DNA from: Bog-756 sp036553725
GTDB taxonomy: Bacteria > Actinomycetota > Acidimicrobiia > Acidimicrobiales > RAAP-2
DNA: 45,032 nucleotides
Reading direction: 5' to 3'
NCBI GenBank assembly: GCA_036553725.1
Contig: DATBOO010000042.1
Location: 1 to 45,032 of the forward strand
In this document: positions 16,532 through 23,539 of the stretch, one piece after another
How the letters are laid out: each line of letters starts with the position of its first letter
Numbering within the stretch: position 1 is the first letter of the stretch
The notes under the pieces: model-generated
What the model saw: the letters and a program-made list of their open reading frames with translations, nothing else
Told to the model about the DNA's origin: nothing
The model's database searches: none
Program-made: the position numbers and the translations under genes

Positions 16532-16609
16532 GGTGGTTGGACTCCTCCGGTCGGCCGGCTGCGTGGACCCGACCCGCCGACGGGTGGCCCGGGCCGGCGG
16601 CTCAATTTT

Positions 16610-18301
16610 TCAAGGGTAGTGGTCCGGCAGATCGTTCTCGTACAACACGGCGTCCCCCGGTCCGAGGTGCTCCCGGACCCAAACGACTGCCCGGCGGCGG
16701 TCGGGCACCAGCCGGACCTCGGTCGGCGAGCCGGCGGTCGGCGAGCCGGCGGTCGAGTCCACCCCGGCCAGCAGGGCCCGCCGGTTGGTCCGGCCGACGA
16801 CAAGCGCATCGGTGGCCACCCCGGCGATGGCGGCGCCGAATCGCCGGTTCTCCTCCAATTGTCGCGACCCGAGCTCGACCATCCCCGGAGTCACCACCAC
16901 CGACCGATGCGGTCGGGCCGACCCGGCCTCTTCCCGTGGCCCTGCCCGTGGCCCTGCCCCTGCCCCTGCCCCTGGCTCGGGCCCCGGCCGGGTCGATGCC
17001 GCCAGGGCGCCCAGCGCCTCGGCGGCTCCGGCGGGATTGGAATTGTAGGTGTCGTCGAGAACGGTCGCCCCGGACGCCGCCTGCACCGCCTGCAACCGGT
17101 GGTCCACCTGCGGGAGATCGACGAGCCGGGCACCGACGACGGCCGGGTCCACTTTCAGGACCAGGGCCACGGCGATGGCGATGGCCAGGTTGGCGGGCTG
17201 GATGCCGGCGGCCACGGCCACGTCCTCGGCCAGCGCCGCACCATGGGCGTAGGCCGATACCCGCGACCCGTCGTCGCTGCGCACCACGCAGACCTCGGCG
17301 GAACGGTCGACGGCCGAACACCGCAACACCCGCTTCCCCTGGGCCTCGGCGCGGTCGGCCACCGCGGCCAGGCGGCGGTCGTCCACCTGCAGCACGACAT
17401 CGCCGGCGGAGGCGAGGATCTCGGACTTGGCCTCGACGATGCGGTCCTCCGAGCCGAAGCGTTCGAGGTGCACCGGCCCGATGGCGGTCATCACCGCGAT
17501 GTCGGGTGGACACCAGCGGCACAGGTCGGCGATCTCGCCCGGCCCGTAGGTGCCCATCTCGGCCACGAACACCTCGGTGCCGTCCGTCAGGTGCTCGTTG
17601 ATGGCCCGGGCCAGGCCGGCCCGGTTGTTGAAGCTGGCCGGGGTGGCCACGACCGTCCGGGTGGGCCGGACCAGGTGGGCGATGTGGCCCTTGGTCGACG
17701 TCTTCCCGAACGAGCCGGTGATACCCACCACCGTCGGGTCGACCCGCTGCAGCCGGGCGCGGGCCTGGTCGACGAACGGCGCCGAGAGCCGGCGCTCCAG
17801 GGGCGCGGTCGACCAGCAGGCGAGGTCCACCGCCAGGGGAACGGCCAGCGCAGCCGCCACGCTCAAGGGGGCGGCCAGACCGGTCACCAGGCCGATCGCC
17901 ACCACGACGACCTCCACCGTCGCCCACGCCGCCGCCAGCGTCCGGAGGCGCCGGGTCCAGTGCAACGGCGAGGTCCGTCCCCGCAGCGACAGGCCCAGGG
18001 GGCCGAGGGCCACCACGCCGGCGGTCGCCACTCCGGCGATGGGCCAGGCCAGCGAGGCCGCCGCGGCGGCGATGGCGGCGACAGCCAGCGCCGCGTTGGG
18101 CCCGGTCGACCGCCACCACCGAATGGCGAACCGGGTCGCCGCGCCGCCCAGGTAGTGCTCCCGCTGGGCGACCCGCAGCCATCGGATGCCGGCCGGCACC
18201 CAGGCGGCCACGCACGCGCCGACGGTGACCCAGGCCCATCCGCCGTGGAATCGGCCGGTCCCGGCGAGAGCCAGCGGGAAGCGGACCCCCACCGCGCTCA
18301 C
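16610..18301 (-). CDS. murF: MurF-type Mur ligase with N-terminal membrane domain
   Basis: A 563-residue protein. The first 170 residues hold several hydrophobic segments (WAWVTVGACVAAWVPAGI, AALAVAAIAAAAASLAW, WATVEVVVVAIGLVTGLAA, LSVAAALAVPLAVDLAC). A Mur ligase core follows: P-loop GITGSFGKTSTKGH around residue 200, TPASFNNRAGLARAINEHL (MurF-like), EMGTYGPGEIADLC, AIGPVHLERFGS and DDTYNSNPAGAAEAL. These motifs fit UDP-MurNAc-tripeptide:D-Ala-D-Ala ligase, and ddl follows. A Gly/Pro/Ala tract near residue 470 and a doubled GSPTA near residue 530 are low-complexity. GTG 18301 overlaps the upstream hydrolase stop by 4 bp. A MurF-like ligase with another amino-sugar or poly-amino-acid substrate is the alternative. 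Confidence 0.8.
   Translation of the reverse strand: MSAVGVRFPLALAGTGRFHGGWAWVTVGACVAAWVPAGIRWLRVAQREHYLGGAATRFAIRWWRSTGPNAALAVAAIAAAAASLAWPIAGVATAGVVALGPLGLSLRGRTSPLHWTRRLRTLAAAWATVEVVVVAIGLVTGLAAPLSVAAALAVPLAVDLACWSTAPLERRLSAPFVDQARARLQRVDPTVVGITGSFGKTSTKGHIAHLVRPTRTVVATPASFNNRAGLARAINEHLTDGTEVFVAEMGTYGPGEIADLCRWCPPDIAVMTAIGPVHLERFGSEDRIVEAKSEILASAGDVVLQVDDRRLAAVADRAEAQGKRVLRCSAVDRSAEVCVVRSDDGSRVSAYAHGAALAEDVAVAAGIQPANLAIAIAVALVLKVDPAVVGARLVDLPQVDHRLQAVQAASGATVLDDTYNSNPAGAAEALGALAASTRPGPEPGAGAGAGPRAGPREEAGSARPHRSVVVTPGMVELGSRQLEENRRFGAAIAGVATDALVVGRTNRRALLAGVDSTAGSPTAGSPTEVRLVPDRRRAVVWVREHLGPGDAVLYENDLPDHYP
16721..16750. repeat. Two perfect tandem 15-bp units in the murF-like gene
   Basis: Units 16721-16735 and 16736-16750 are identical and in frame, encoding the doubled AGSPT near the ligase C-terminus. 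Confidence 0.85.
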
Positions 18302-19107
18302 GGTGCGTCGCCGGCCGGATCGTCCGGGGGGCCGACCGGTGCTCCGGGGTTGGAGGCGGGCCGGCCTCCGATGATCTGGCGGAGCCGGACCGGGGCCTCG
18401 GTCGGGACCAGGTGGCCGACGCCGGGCAGGACGGCCAACGTGGCCGAGGGGAACATCGGTCGGGCCCGCCGCGCCACCTCCACCGGGACCTCGGTGTCCT
18501 GCTCGCCCCAGACCAGGTCCACCGGACACCCGATGGCGGCCATCCCGTCGGCGTACTGTTCGGCCAGCATCCGCACGAACACGTCGCGCATGACCCCCTG
18601 CGCCGCCCGGTAGTCGGGGGACCCGTGCTTGTTCCGCATGGCCTCGAGGCGCGCATCGCCCAGTAGCCCCATCCGGTGGAGCTGTCGGGCCAGCCGGTAG
18701 CCCGCCGCCGGCCGCCGGCGGCGCCCCTCACGGTCGAGGAGGGGGACGCCGGTCAGCACCATCCGCTCGATGCGGTCGGGGACCAGGCCGTAGAGGTGGA
18801 CGGCCACCCGACCGCCGAAGGAGTGCCCGACCACGACCACCCGGTCGGCGAGCGACCCCTCCTCGAACAGTGGGACCAGCTGCCGGGCGTACTCGGCACT
18901 GCCCCAAGCCTCCGGAGGGGCCGGGGTGGCGCCGAACCCGAACAGGTCGGGGCCCAGCGCGCTGATCCCGTCCCCGGGTGCAGGATCTTCGAACACGGCG
19001 GAAAAGTCGAGGTGGGTGCGCTGCCAGCCGTGCAGCGCCAGGACCTTCGGCACCCCGGTCCCCCACGTTGCGCCGAACAGGCGACCGTCGGCGAACGACT
19101 TCAGCAC
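18298..19107 (-). CDS. Alpha/beta hydrolase
   Basis: About 269 residues with the serine-hydrolase fold: oxyanion region LALHGWQRTHLDF near residue 30, nucleophile elbow VVGHSFGGRVAVHL near residue 95, acid in LVWGEQDTEVP and the final His in PGVGHLVPTEAP. A cap domain rich in Arg lies between residues 125 and 200. The substrate cannot be told; epoxide hydrolase, esterase or C-C hydrolase are all possible. I favour GTG 19107 over GTG 19113 because TAGGGT on the minus strand ends exactly 6 nt before it, the same leaderless layout as several genes here. The stop overlaps the start of the membrane MurF by 4 bp, so the two are translated together. That suggests, without proving, a role linked to the cell envelope. 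Confidence 0.85.
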   Translation of the reverse strand: MLKSFADGRLFGATWGTGVPKVLALHGWQRTHLDFSAVFEDPAPGDGISALGPDLFGFGATPAPPEAWGSAEYARQLVPLFEEGSLADRVVVVGHSFGGRVAVHLYGLVPDRIERMVLTGVPLLDREGRRRRPAAGYRLARQLHRMGLLGDARLEAMRNKHGSPDYRAAQGVMRDVFVRMLAEQYADGMAAIGCPVDLVWGEQDTEVPVEVARRARPMFPSATLAVLPGVGHLVPTEAPVRLRQIIGGRPASNPGAPVGPPDDPAGDAP

Positions 19108-19113
19108 CGGCAC

Positions 19114-19119
19114 ACCCTA
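19114..19119 (-). promoter_or_regulatory. -10 element of the hydrolase-murF-ddl transcript
   Basis: TAGGGT on the minus strand, 6 nt before GTG 19107. It is separated by only 4 bp from a plus-strand -10. Its -35 region would fall in the palindrome at 19127-19158. Confidence 0.5.
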
Positions 19120-19123
19120 CCGA

Positions 19124-19129
19124 TAGCCT
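19124..19129 (+). promoter_or_regulatory. -10 element of the UvrD-like helicase gene
   Basis: TAGCCT on the plus strand, 8 nt before GTG 19138; its last three bases enter the palindrome. Confidence 0.45.
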
Positions 19130-19158
19130 CGCCTCCCGTGGAACCACGGGAGGCGAGG
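19127..19158. promoter_or_regulatory. Perfect palindrome over a divergent promoter (candidate operator)
   Basis: Arms of 15 bp (19127-19141 and 19144-19158) are exact reverse complements around a central AA. It covers the expected start site of the helicase transcript and the -35 region of the hydrolase transcript. As DNA it would suit a dimeric repressor; as RNA it would be a 14-bp stem with a GAAC loop at the helicase start codon. No known operator consensus is recognised. Confidence 0.6.
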
Positions 19159-20796
19159 TCGGGAGGACCGGAGGGCGACCGGTACTTCGAGCGCGCCGTG
19201 GCCACCCTGACCGAGACCCAGCGCCGTGCCGTCGAGTCGCCCAGCCGCGCCCTGTGCATCGTGGCCGGGGCCGGCTCGGGAAAGACCCGGGCGCTCACCC
19301 TGCGGGTGGCGGGTCGCATCCGGGACGGCTCGGCCGGGGCCGACCACACCGCGGTGTGCACGTTCACCCGCAAGGCGGCCCACGAACTCCGCCAGCGCCT
19401 GCGCCTCTACGGCGTGCCCGTGTCGACGCCGGCGGGCACCGGTGCCGCACCGGGGCCGGGTGTGAGGGCCGGGACGATCCACCAGCTGGCCCTGACCCTG
19501 CTCCGACGGCACGCCTCCGATGCCGGCGAGGCTCCGCCGGTGGTGGCCGACGACCGGTTCCGGATCATCCGCGGCATCGTCGGAGAGCCCGCGGCCGCCT
19601 CGGTGGCGGACACCGAGATCGGCTGGGCCAAAGCCCGCTGTCTGAACCCGGAGACCTACGCCGGGGCGGCGGGCGACGCCGGGCGGAGCACGGGGGCAAC
19701 CGTCGAACAGGTGACAGAAGTCTTCGTGGCCTATGAGGCGGCGCTGCGCAAGCGACGCGCGCTCGATCTCGACGATGTCCTGGTGCATGCGGCCGACCTG
19801 ATCGACGGGGACGCCGCCTTCGCCGACGGAGTGCGCTGGCGGTACCGGCACCTCTCGGTGGACGAGTTCCAGGATGTGAACCCCGCCCAGTTCCGCCTGG
19901 TCCGCGCCCTGTTGGGGAGCGGCGACGATCTCTGCGCCGTCGGCGACCCGAACCAGGCCATCTACGGATGGAACGGGGCCGACCCGCGCCTGTTGGCCCG
20001 ACTGCCGGAGGTGGTTCCGGGGATGGAGGTGGTCCTCCTGGACGAGAACCACCGGTCCACGCCCCAGGTGGTGGCCGCGGCGACGGCGGCCCTGGGCCGA
20101 TCGGCGACCGCCCCTCCCCGCTCGGTGGCGGCCGACGGCCCGATGCCGGTGGTCACCGCCTACGACGACGACGACGCCGAGGCGCTGGGGATCGTGGCCC
20201 GGCTGCAGGACCACCGGGATGACGGCCGACCCTGGTCGGAAGAGGCGGTGCTGGCCCGCACCAACGACCAGCTTTCGGCCCTGGCCCGGGCACTGTCCCG
20301 CGCCGGCATCCCCCACCGGATCGCCCCCGGGCCGGAGAGCCCGGCCGGCGATGCCGGGACGGGCGGGAGTCCGGCGCGTCGGGCCGGGTCGGCCGGGACC
20401 GGGCGGGGTCGGGCCCGGGCCGTCGGTGGAAACGGGTCGGCGGAGGCGGACGACGCCGTCGAGCTGGCGACGTTCCACCGGGCCAAGGGCCTGCAATGGG
20501 CCTCGGTCTGTGTCGTCGGCCTCGAGGACGGGTTCGTCCCCATCGTCCACGCCCAGTCGTCCGAGGCCCGGGCCGAGGAGCGCCGGCTGGTCTACGTGGC
20601 CCTCACCCGGGCGACGCGGGACCTGCACTGCTCGTGGGCGCGGGTGCGCCGGATGGGCGGCGGCCGGCGGATGGAGCGCCGGCCCTCGCCGTGGCTGGCC
20701 GCGGTGGCCCGGGTGTCGAGGACCGGGACGGGACGGCCTGCACCCAGGAGCGCCGGGGACCGGATCGCCGAGATCCGGGCCGGCCTCGATCGCTGA
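19138..20796 (+). CDS. Short UvrD/Rep-family (SF1A) DNA helicase
   Basis: A 552-residue superfamily 1A helicase. Motifs in order: Q motif LTETQRRAV at 24-32, Walker A AGAGSGKT at 43-50, Ia CTFTRKAAHELRQRL, Ib GTIHQLALTLLRR, Walker B VDEFQDVN at 241-248, III GDPNQAIYGWNGADP from 269, IV LDENHRST near 302, V LATFHRAKGLQW from 443 and VI RRLVYVALTRATRD. All catalytic residues are present. The interval between IV and V is only about 135 residues and contains a Gly/Ala/Arg-rich stretch, so the 2B subdomain is essentially missing; there is no HRDC domain or nuclease. GTG 19138 is in the palindrome and fits a leaderless start; GTG 19198, just before the Q motif, is the alternative. Confidence 0.85.
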   Translation: MEPREARSGGPEGDRYFERAVATLTETQRRAVESPSRALCIVAGAGSGKTRALTLRVAGRIRDGSAGADHTAVCTFTRKAAHELRQRLRLYGVPVSTPAGTGAAPGPGVRAGTIHQLALTLLRRHASDAGEAPPVVADDRFRIIRGIVGEPAAASVADTEIGWAKARCLNPETYAGAAGDAGRSTGATVEQVTEVFVAYEAALRKRRALDLDDVLVHAADLIDGDAAFADGVRWRYRHLSVDEFQDVNPAQFRLVRALLGSGDDLCAVGDPNQAIYGWNGADPRLLARLPEVVPGMEVVLLDENHRSTPQVVAAATAALGRSATAPPRSVAADGPMPVVTAYDDDDAEALGIVARLQDHRDDGRPWSEEAVLARTNDQLSALARALSRAGIPHRIAPGPESPAGDAGTGGSPARRAGSAGTGRGRARAVGGNGSAEADDAVELATFHRAKGLQWASVCVVGLEDGFVPIVHAQSSEARAEERRLVYVALTRATRDLHCSWARVRRMGGGRRMERRPSPWLAAVARVSRTGTGRPAPRSAGDRIAEIRAGLDR

Positions 20797-20812
20797 CGGA
20801 GCCGACCGTCAG
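20793..20812. terminator. Hairpin formed by the converging stop codons of the helicase and xthA
   Basis: Arms CTGACGG (20793-20799) and CCGTCAG (20806-20812) flank a 6-nt loop. Each arm contains the stop codon of one of the two convergent genes. A bidirectional terminator is inferred; there is no T-run. Confidence 0.4.
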
Positions 20813-21588
20813 GAGGGCTCGACGGCGGTGTCGATGAACACCGGGGCGTGGTCCGAGGGCTTTTCGCCCTTGCGGGCGTTCCTGTCGATCAGGCCGTAGG
20901 TGGTGGTGCGGGCGAGCATCTCGGTGACCAGGATGAGGTCGATCCGCATGCCCTGGTGCTTGTGGAACGAGCCCGCCCGGTAGTCCCACCAACTGAACAG
21001 CTTCTCGTCGTCGTAGAGGCGCCGGAACACGTCGACCAGCCCCCACCCCTCGAGCGCGGCCAGCGCCTCCCGCTCCGGCGGGCTGACGTGGGTCATGCCC
21101 TCGAACTTCGAGGGATCCCACACGTCCCGGTCCTCGGGGGCGACGTTGAAGTCGCCGCACACCGCCACCGGGCGGTCGGGCGCACTCGTCTCGTCGACCA
21201 GGGTCCGCAGGCGGGCCAGCCAGGCCAGCTTGGCCGGGTACTGCTCGCTGTCGAGGCTACGCCCGTTGGGCACGTAGACCGAGTGCACGCGCACCCCGCC
21301 GCAGTCGGCGGCCACCAGCCGGGTCCCGTGCGCGTCCTCCTCCGAGCCCATCCCGGTCGACACGTCCTCCAGCCCCACCCGGCTGGCGATGGCCACCCCG
21401 TTCCACCTTCCGTCGCCGTGGTGGGCGGTCTCGTAGCCGAGGGCGGCGAATGCGCCGTGGGGAAAGGCCGCATCCGCCTGCTTGGTCTCCTGCATGCAGA
21501 GGATGTCGGGCTGGGCGTAACGGATCCACTCCTCCACCCGGAAGAGCCGGGCCGGCAGTGAATTGACGTTCCAGGTGGCTATGCGCAC
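20809..21588 (-). CDS. xthA: Exodeoxyribonuclease III / AP endonuclease
   Basis: Cuts DNA at abasic sites and removes 3' blocking groups in base-excision repair. The 259-residue EEP-fold protein begins MRIATWNVNSLPARL and has LCMQETK (metal Glu), SVYVPNGRSLDS, VAVCGDFNVAPEDRDVWDP, FSWWDYRAGSF, RIDLILVTEML and the terminal catalytic SDHAPVFIDT. These are the XthA-type signatures. The GTG at 21588 follows the fabZ stop by 15 bp, and the conserved segment starts at residue 1. Confidence 0.95.
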   Translation of the reverse strand: MRIATWNVNSLPARLFRVEEWIRYAQPDILCMQETKQADAAFPHGAFAALGYETAHHGDGRWNGVAIASRVGLEDVSTGMGSEEDAHGTRLVAADCGGVRVHSVYVPNGRSLDSEQYPAKLAWLARLRTLVDETSAPDRPVAVCGDFNVAPEDRDVWDPSKFEGMTHVSPPEREALAALEGWGLVDVFRRLYDDEKLFSWWDYRAGSFHKHQGMRIDLILVTEMLARTTTYGLIDRNARKGEKPSDHAPVFIDTAVEPS

Positions 21589-21603
21589 GTCACGACCGGG
21601 CGA

Positions 21604-22038
21604 TCAGTCCGGCGCGGGCGGGGTCGCATCGACCAGTACGAAGAGGAGCTCGGCCCGGCACGCCTCTTGTCCCCCGACCGTGGCCCGCCCGGTGCCCTTT
21701 CCGGCCCGGGCGGACATCCGGCCCAGGGTCACCTCGAGCTCGAGCAGGTCGCCGGGGACCACCTGGCGCCGGAACCGGGCCCGCTCGATCCCGCCGAACA
21801 GGGGCAGCTTGCCGGCGAACTTCGGATCGGCCAGCACGGCCACGCCACCCAACTGGGCCAGGGCTTCGACCATCAGCACCCCCGGGAGGGTGGGCCGGCC
21901 GGGAAAGTGACCGGCGAAGAACGCCTCGTCGCCGGTGAGCTGCCAACTGCCGGAGGCCGACTGGCCGGGCTCGACCGATCGCAGCTCGGTCACGAAGAGG
22001 AAGGGGTCCCGGTGGGGCAGGTAGTCGACGGCTCGCAC
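21604..22038 (-). CDS. fabZ: 3-hydroxyacyl-[acyl-carrier-protein] dehydratase FabZ
   Basis: Dehydrates 3-hydroxyacyl-ACP to trans-2-enoyl-ACP in type II fatty acid synthesis. The 144-residue hot-dog protein starts RAVDYLPHRDPFLFVTEL. The catalytic region is GHFPGRPTLPGVLMVEALAQ around residues 43-62, with the active-site His and Glu; FFGGIE-like LFGGIERARFRRQV follows. TATCCT on the minus strand lies 9 nt before GTG 22038, so it may be leaderless and may be transcribed apart from the ribonuclease gene 71 bp upstream. xthA is 15 bp downstream on the same strand. Confidence 0.93.
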   Translation of the reverse strand: MRAVDYLPHRDPFLFVTELRSVEPGQSASGSWQLTGDEAFFAGHFPGRPTLPGVLMVEALAQLGGVAVLADPKFAGKLPLFGGIERARFRRQVVPGDLLELEVTLGRMSARAGKGTGRATVGGQEACRAELLFVLVDATPPAPD

Positions 22039-22047
22039 GATTGTCCG

Positions 22048-22053
22048 AGGATA
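22048..22053 (-). promoter_or_regulatory. Possible -10 element of fabZ
   Basis: TATCCT on the minus strand, 9 nt before the fabZ GTG; spacing slightly longer than in the other leaderless genes here. Confidence 0.3.
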
Positions 22054-22109
22054 TCGGTCCGCTGGTCGCCGGCGGGCCTCTCGCCGGTCCCCGCCGGTGG
22101 GTCAGTCCG

Positions 22110-23429
22110 TCACTCCCCGACCCCCGGGAGTGCCAGCTCGGCGCGCCTGCGGGCCGCATCCAGGGACACGAGGACGAACGTTCGCGTCTCCCCTTTGGTC
22201 AGCACCTGCCGGGCCTTGTTCGGAGCAGGCCGGGCCAGCCCCCGCAGCGGGACGTGGCAGAGCATGCCCCCGACGTCGATGTGGGCGCCGTGGGAAGTGA
22301 AGGCGACGACGGTGCCGTCGAGCGTGCTGCCCACTGGATGATCGGCCACGAAAGTAAGGAAGGTCATCGGGTCGTTGAGGGCCTCGGGTGCGCGCCTGGT
22401 GCCCGCCCGGCCCGATGATCCGGCTCTCGCTGACTTGTCGGCCGGCGGGGGCCCGTCCGCCTCGAGGGACGCCTTCGCTCCTGGCGACCCGGCCCCCCTC
22501 CCCGATTTCGCCGACTCGGCCGCCCTGGCCGCCGTGGCCGCCTTGGCCGGCTTGTCCGGCTTGGCCGGCTTGGCCGCCTTCGAGGGCTCGGTCGCCTTGG
22601 CCTTCTTGGCCGGCTTGGCCGGCTTGGCCGTCTTGGATGCATCAGCCGACTTGGCCTTCTTGGCCATCTTGGATGCATCAGCCGTCTTGGACTTCTTGGC
22701 CGGCTTGGTCGCCGTGGCCGGCTTGTCAGCCTTGGTTTCCTTGGAGGCCTTGACTGGTTTCGCCGTCTTGGCCGGATTCGCCGCCTTGGCGGCCTTCGCC
22801 GTCTTGGCCGCACTGGCCGTCTTGGCCGCCTTGGGAGCCGAGGTCGCCTTGGCGCCGCGACGTGGCGACACGCCGTCTGACTCCATCCCCGAGGCTTGGT
22901 CGTCGCCGTCGATCGACGCCGCCGGCCCCACGCCGTCGCGGGACCGACTCGAGCGCACCGACTTGGTGGCCGATCTGCTCTTCGCTCCTCGCACCGGGGT
23001 CCGCGGGGTGAAGATCCAGCCCACGCCCGGCACCGGTTTGCCGCCTATGAGCCGACCCGGATCGAAGAGCCAAGGTCGTTCGCCATGGAACTCCTGGAAG
23101 GAGTCGTTGGACAGGACCAGGGCACCCGACTTCTCGGCGATGCGGAGGATGAACCCGTCCCCCCGTCCCAGGGCGCCGGCCGGCGGCGTGATCATCTCGC
23201 CGTGTTCCAGCGCCTGCTCGTAGGTGGTCACCTCGGACGGATCGATCCGGTGGCCGAAGGAGGCGTCGACCACCACGGTGACGTCCGAGGTCGTGAAGCC
23301 CCGGTACTCCTCGAGAAAGCTCCTGATGGCCTCGTCGAGCTGCGCCAGGCTGGGGAGGCTCCGACCCTCAGTGGCGATGTTGGACCCGTCGACGACGATC
23401 CGGCGGCGTTCGGGCTGATCCTGTTCCAT
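22110..23429 (-). CDS. Zc3h12a-like NYN ribonuclease with H1-like linker and S1 domain
   Basis: A 439-residue, three-part protein. Residues 10-150 match the Regnase/Zc3h12a NYN (PIN-like) ribonuclease domain: RIVVDGSNIATEG with the first metal Asp, VTVVVDASFGHRID, ALGRGDGFILRIAEKSGALV, LSNDSFQEFHGERPWL, and the closing GWIFTPRTPVRG, which parallels the SFVNDKFMPPDDP segment of animal Regnase. Residues about 185-310 are Lys/Ala/Pro/Thr repeats (KAAKTASAAKTAKAAKAA and relatives), a histone-H1-like unstructured basic linker. Residues about 365-435 form an S1/OB RNA-binding domain (GSTLDGTVVAFTSHGAHIDV, then HVPLRGLA). It is predicted to cut structured or ribosome-bound RNA in the cytoplasm. ATG 23429 is the only sensible start. 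Domains are seen; RNA target and role are unknown. Confidence 0.8.
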   Translation of the reverse strand: MEQDQPERRRIVVDGSNIATEGRSLPSLAQLDEAIRSFLEEYRGFTTSDVTVVVDASFGHRIDPSEVTTYEQALEHGEMITPPAGALGRGDGFILRIAEKSGALVLSNDSFQEFHGERPWLFDPGRLIGGKPVPGVGWIFTPRTPVRGAKSRSATKSVRSSRSRDGVGPAASIDGDDQASGMESDGVSPRRGAKATSAPKAAKTASAAKTAKAAKAANPAKTAKPVKASKETKADKPATATKPAKKSKTADASKMAKKAKSADASKTAKPAKPAKKAKATEPSKAAKPAKPDKPAKAATAARAAESAKSGRGAGSPGAKASLEADGPPPADKSARAGSSGRAGTRRAPEALNDPMTFLTFVADHPVGSTLDGTVVAFTSHGAHIDVGGMLCHVPLRGLARPAPNKARQVLTKGETRTFVLVSLDAARRRAELALPGVGE

Positions 23430-23527
23430 AGAGGACCACAGTCAACCATCTGACCAGGTGGGCGCCGAACATGCCGGTGTGGAGCCGGAGCGTCCCCCGG
23501 CCCCGGATCCACCCCGGGCCGCACATC

Positions 23528-23533
23528 TAAGAT
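23528..23533 (+). promoter_or_regulatory. -10 element of the M20 peptidase gene
   Basis: TAAGAT, exactly 6 nt before ATG 23540; leaderless architecture. Confidence 0.55.
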
Positions 23534-23539
23534 GGTCCG

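Noticed and set aside
16211..18613. An 800-codon plus-strand open frame
   Set aside because: Antisense to ddl, the membrane MurF and the hydrolase, all of which have clear motifs.
22375..23223. Plus-strand open frame with Leu/Ala/Gly repeats that looks like a hydrophobic repeat protein
   Set aside because: It is the exact antisense of the Lys/Ala-rich linker of the NYN-S1 ribonuclease; the repeat is a by-product of that codon pattern.
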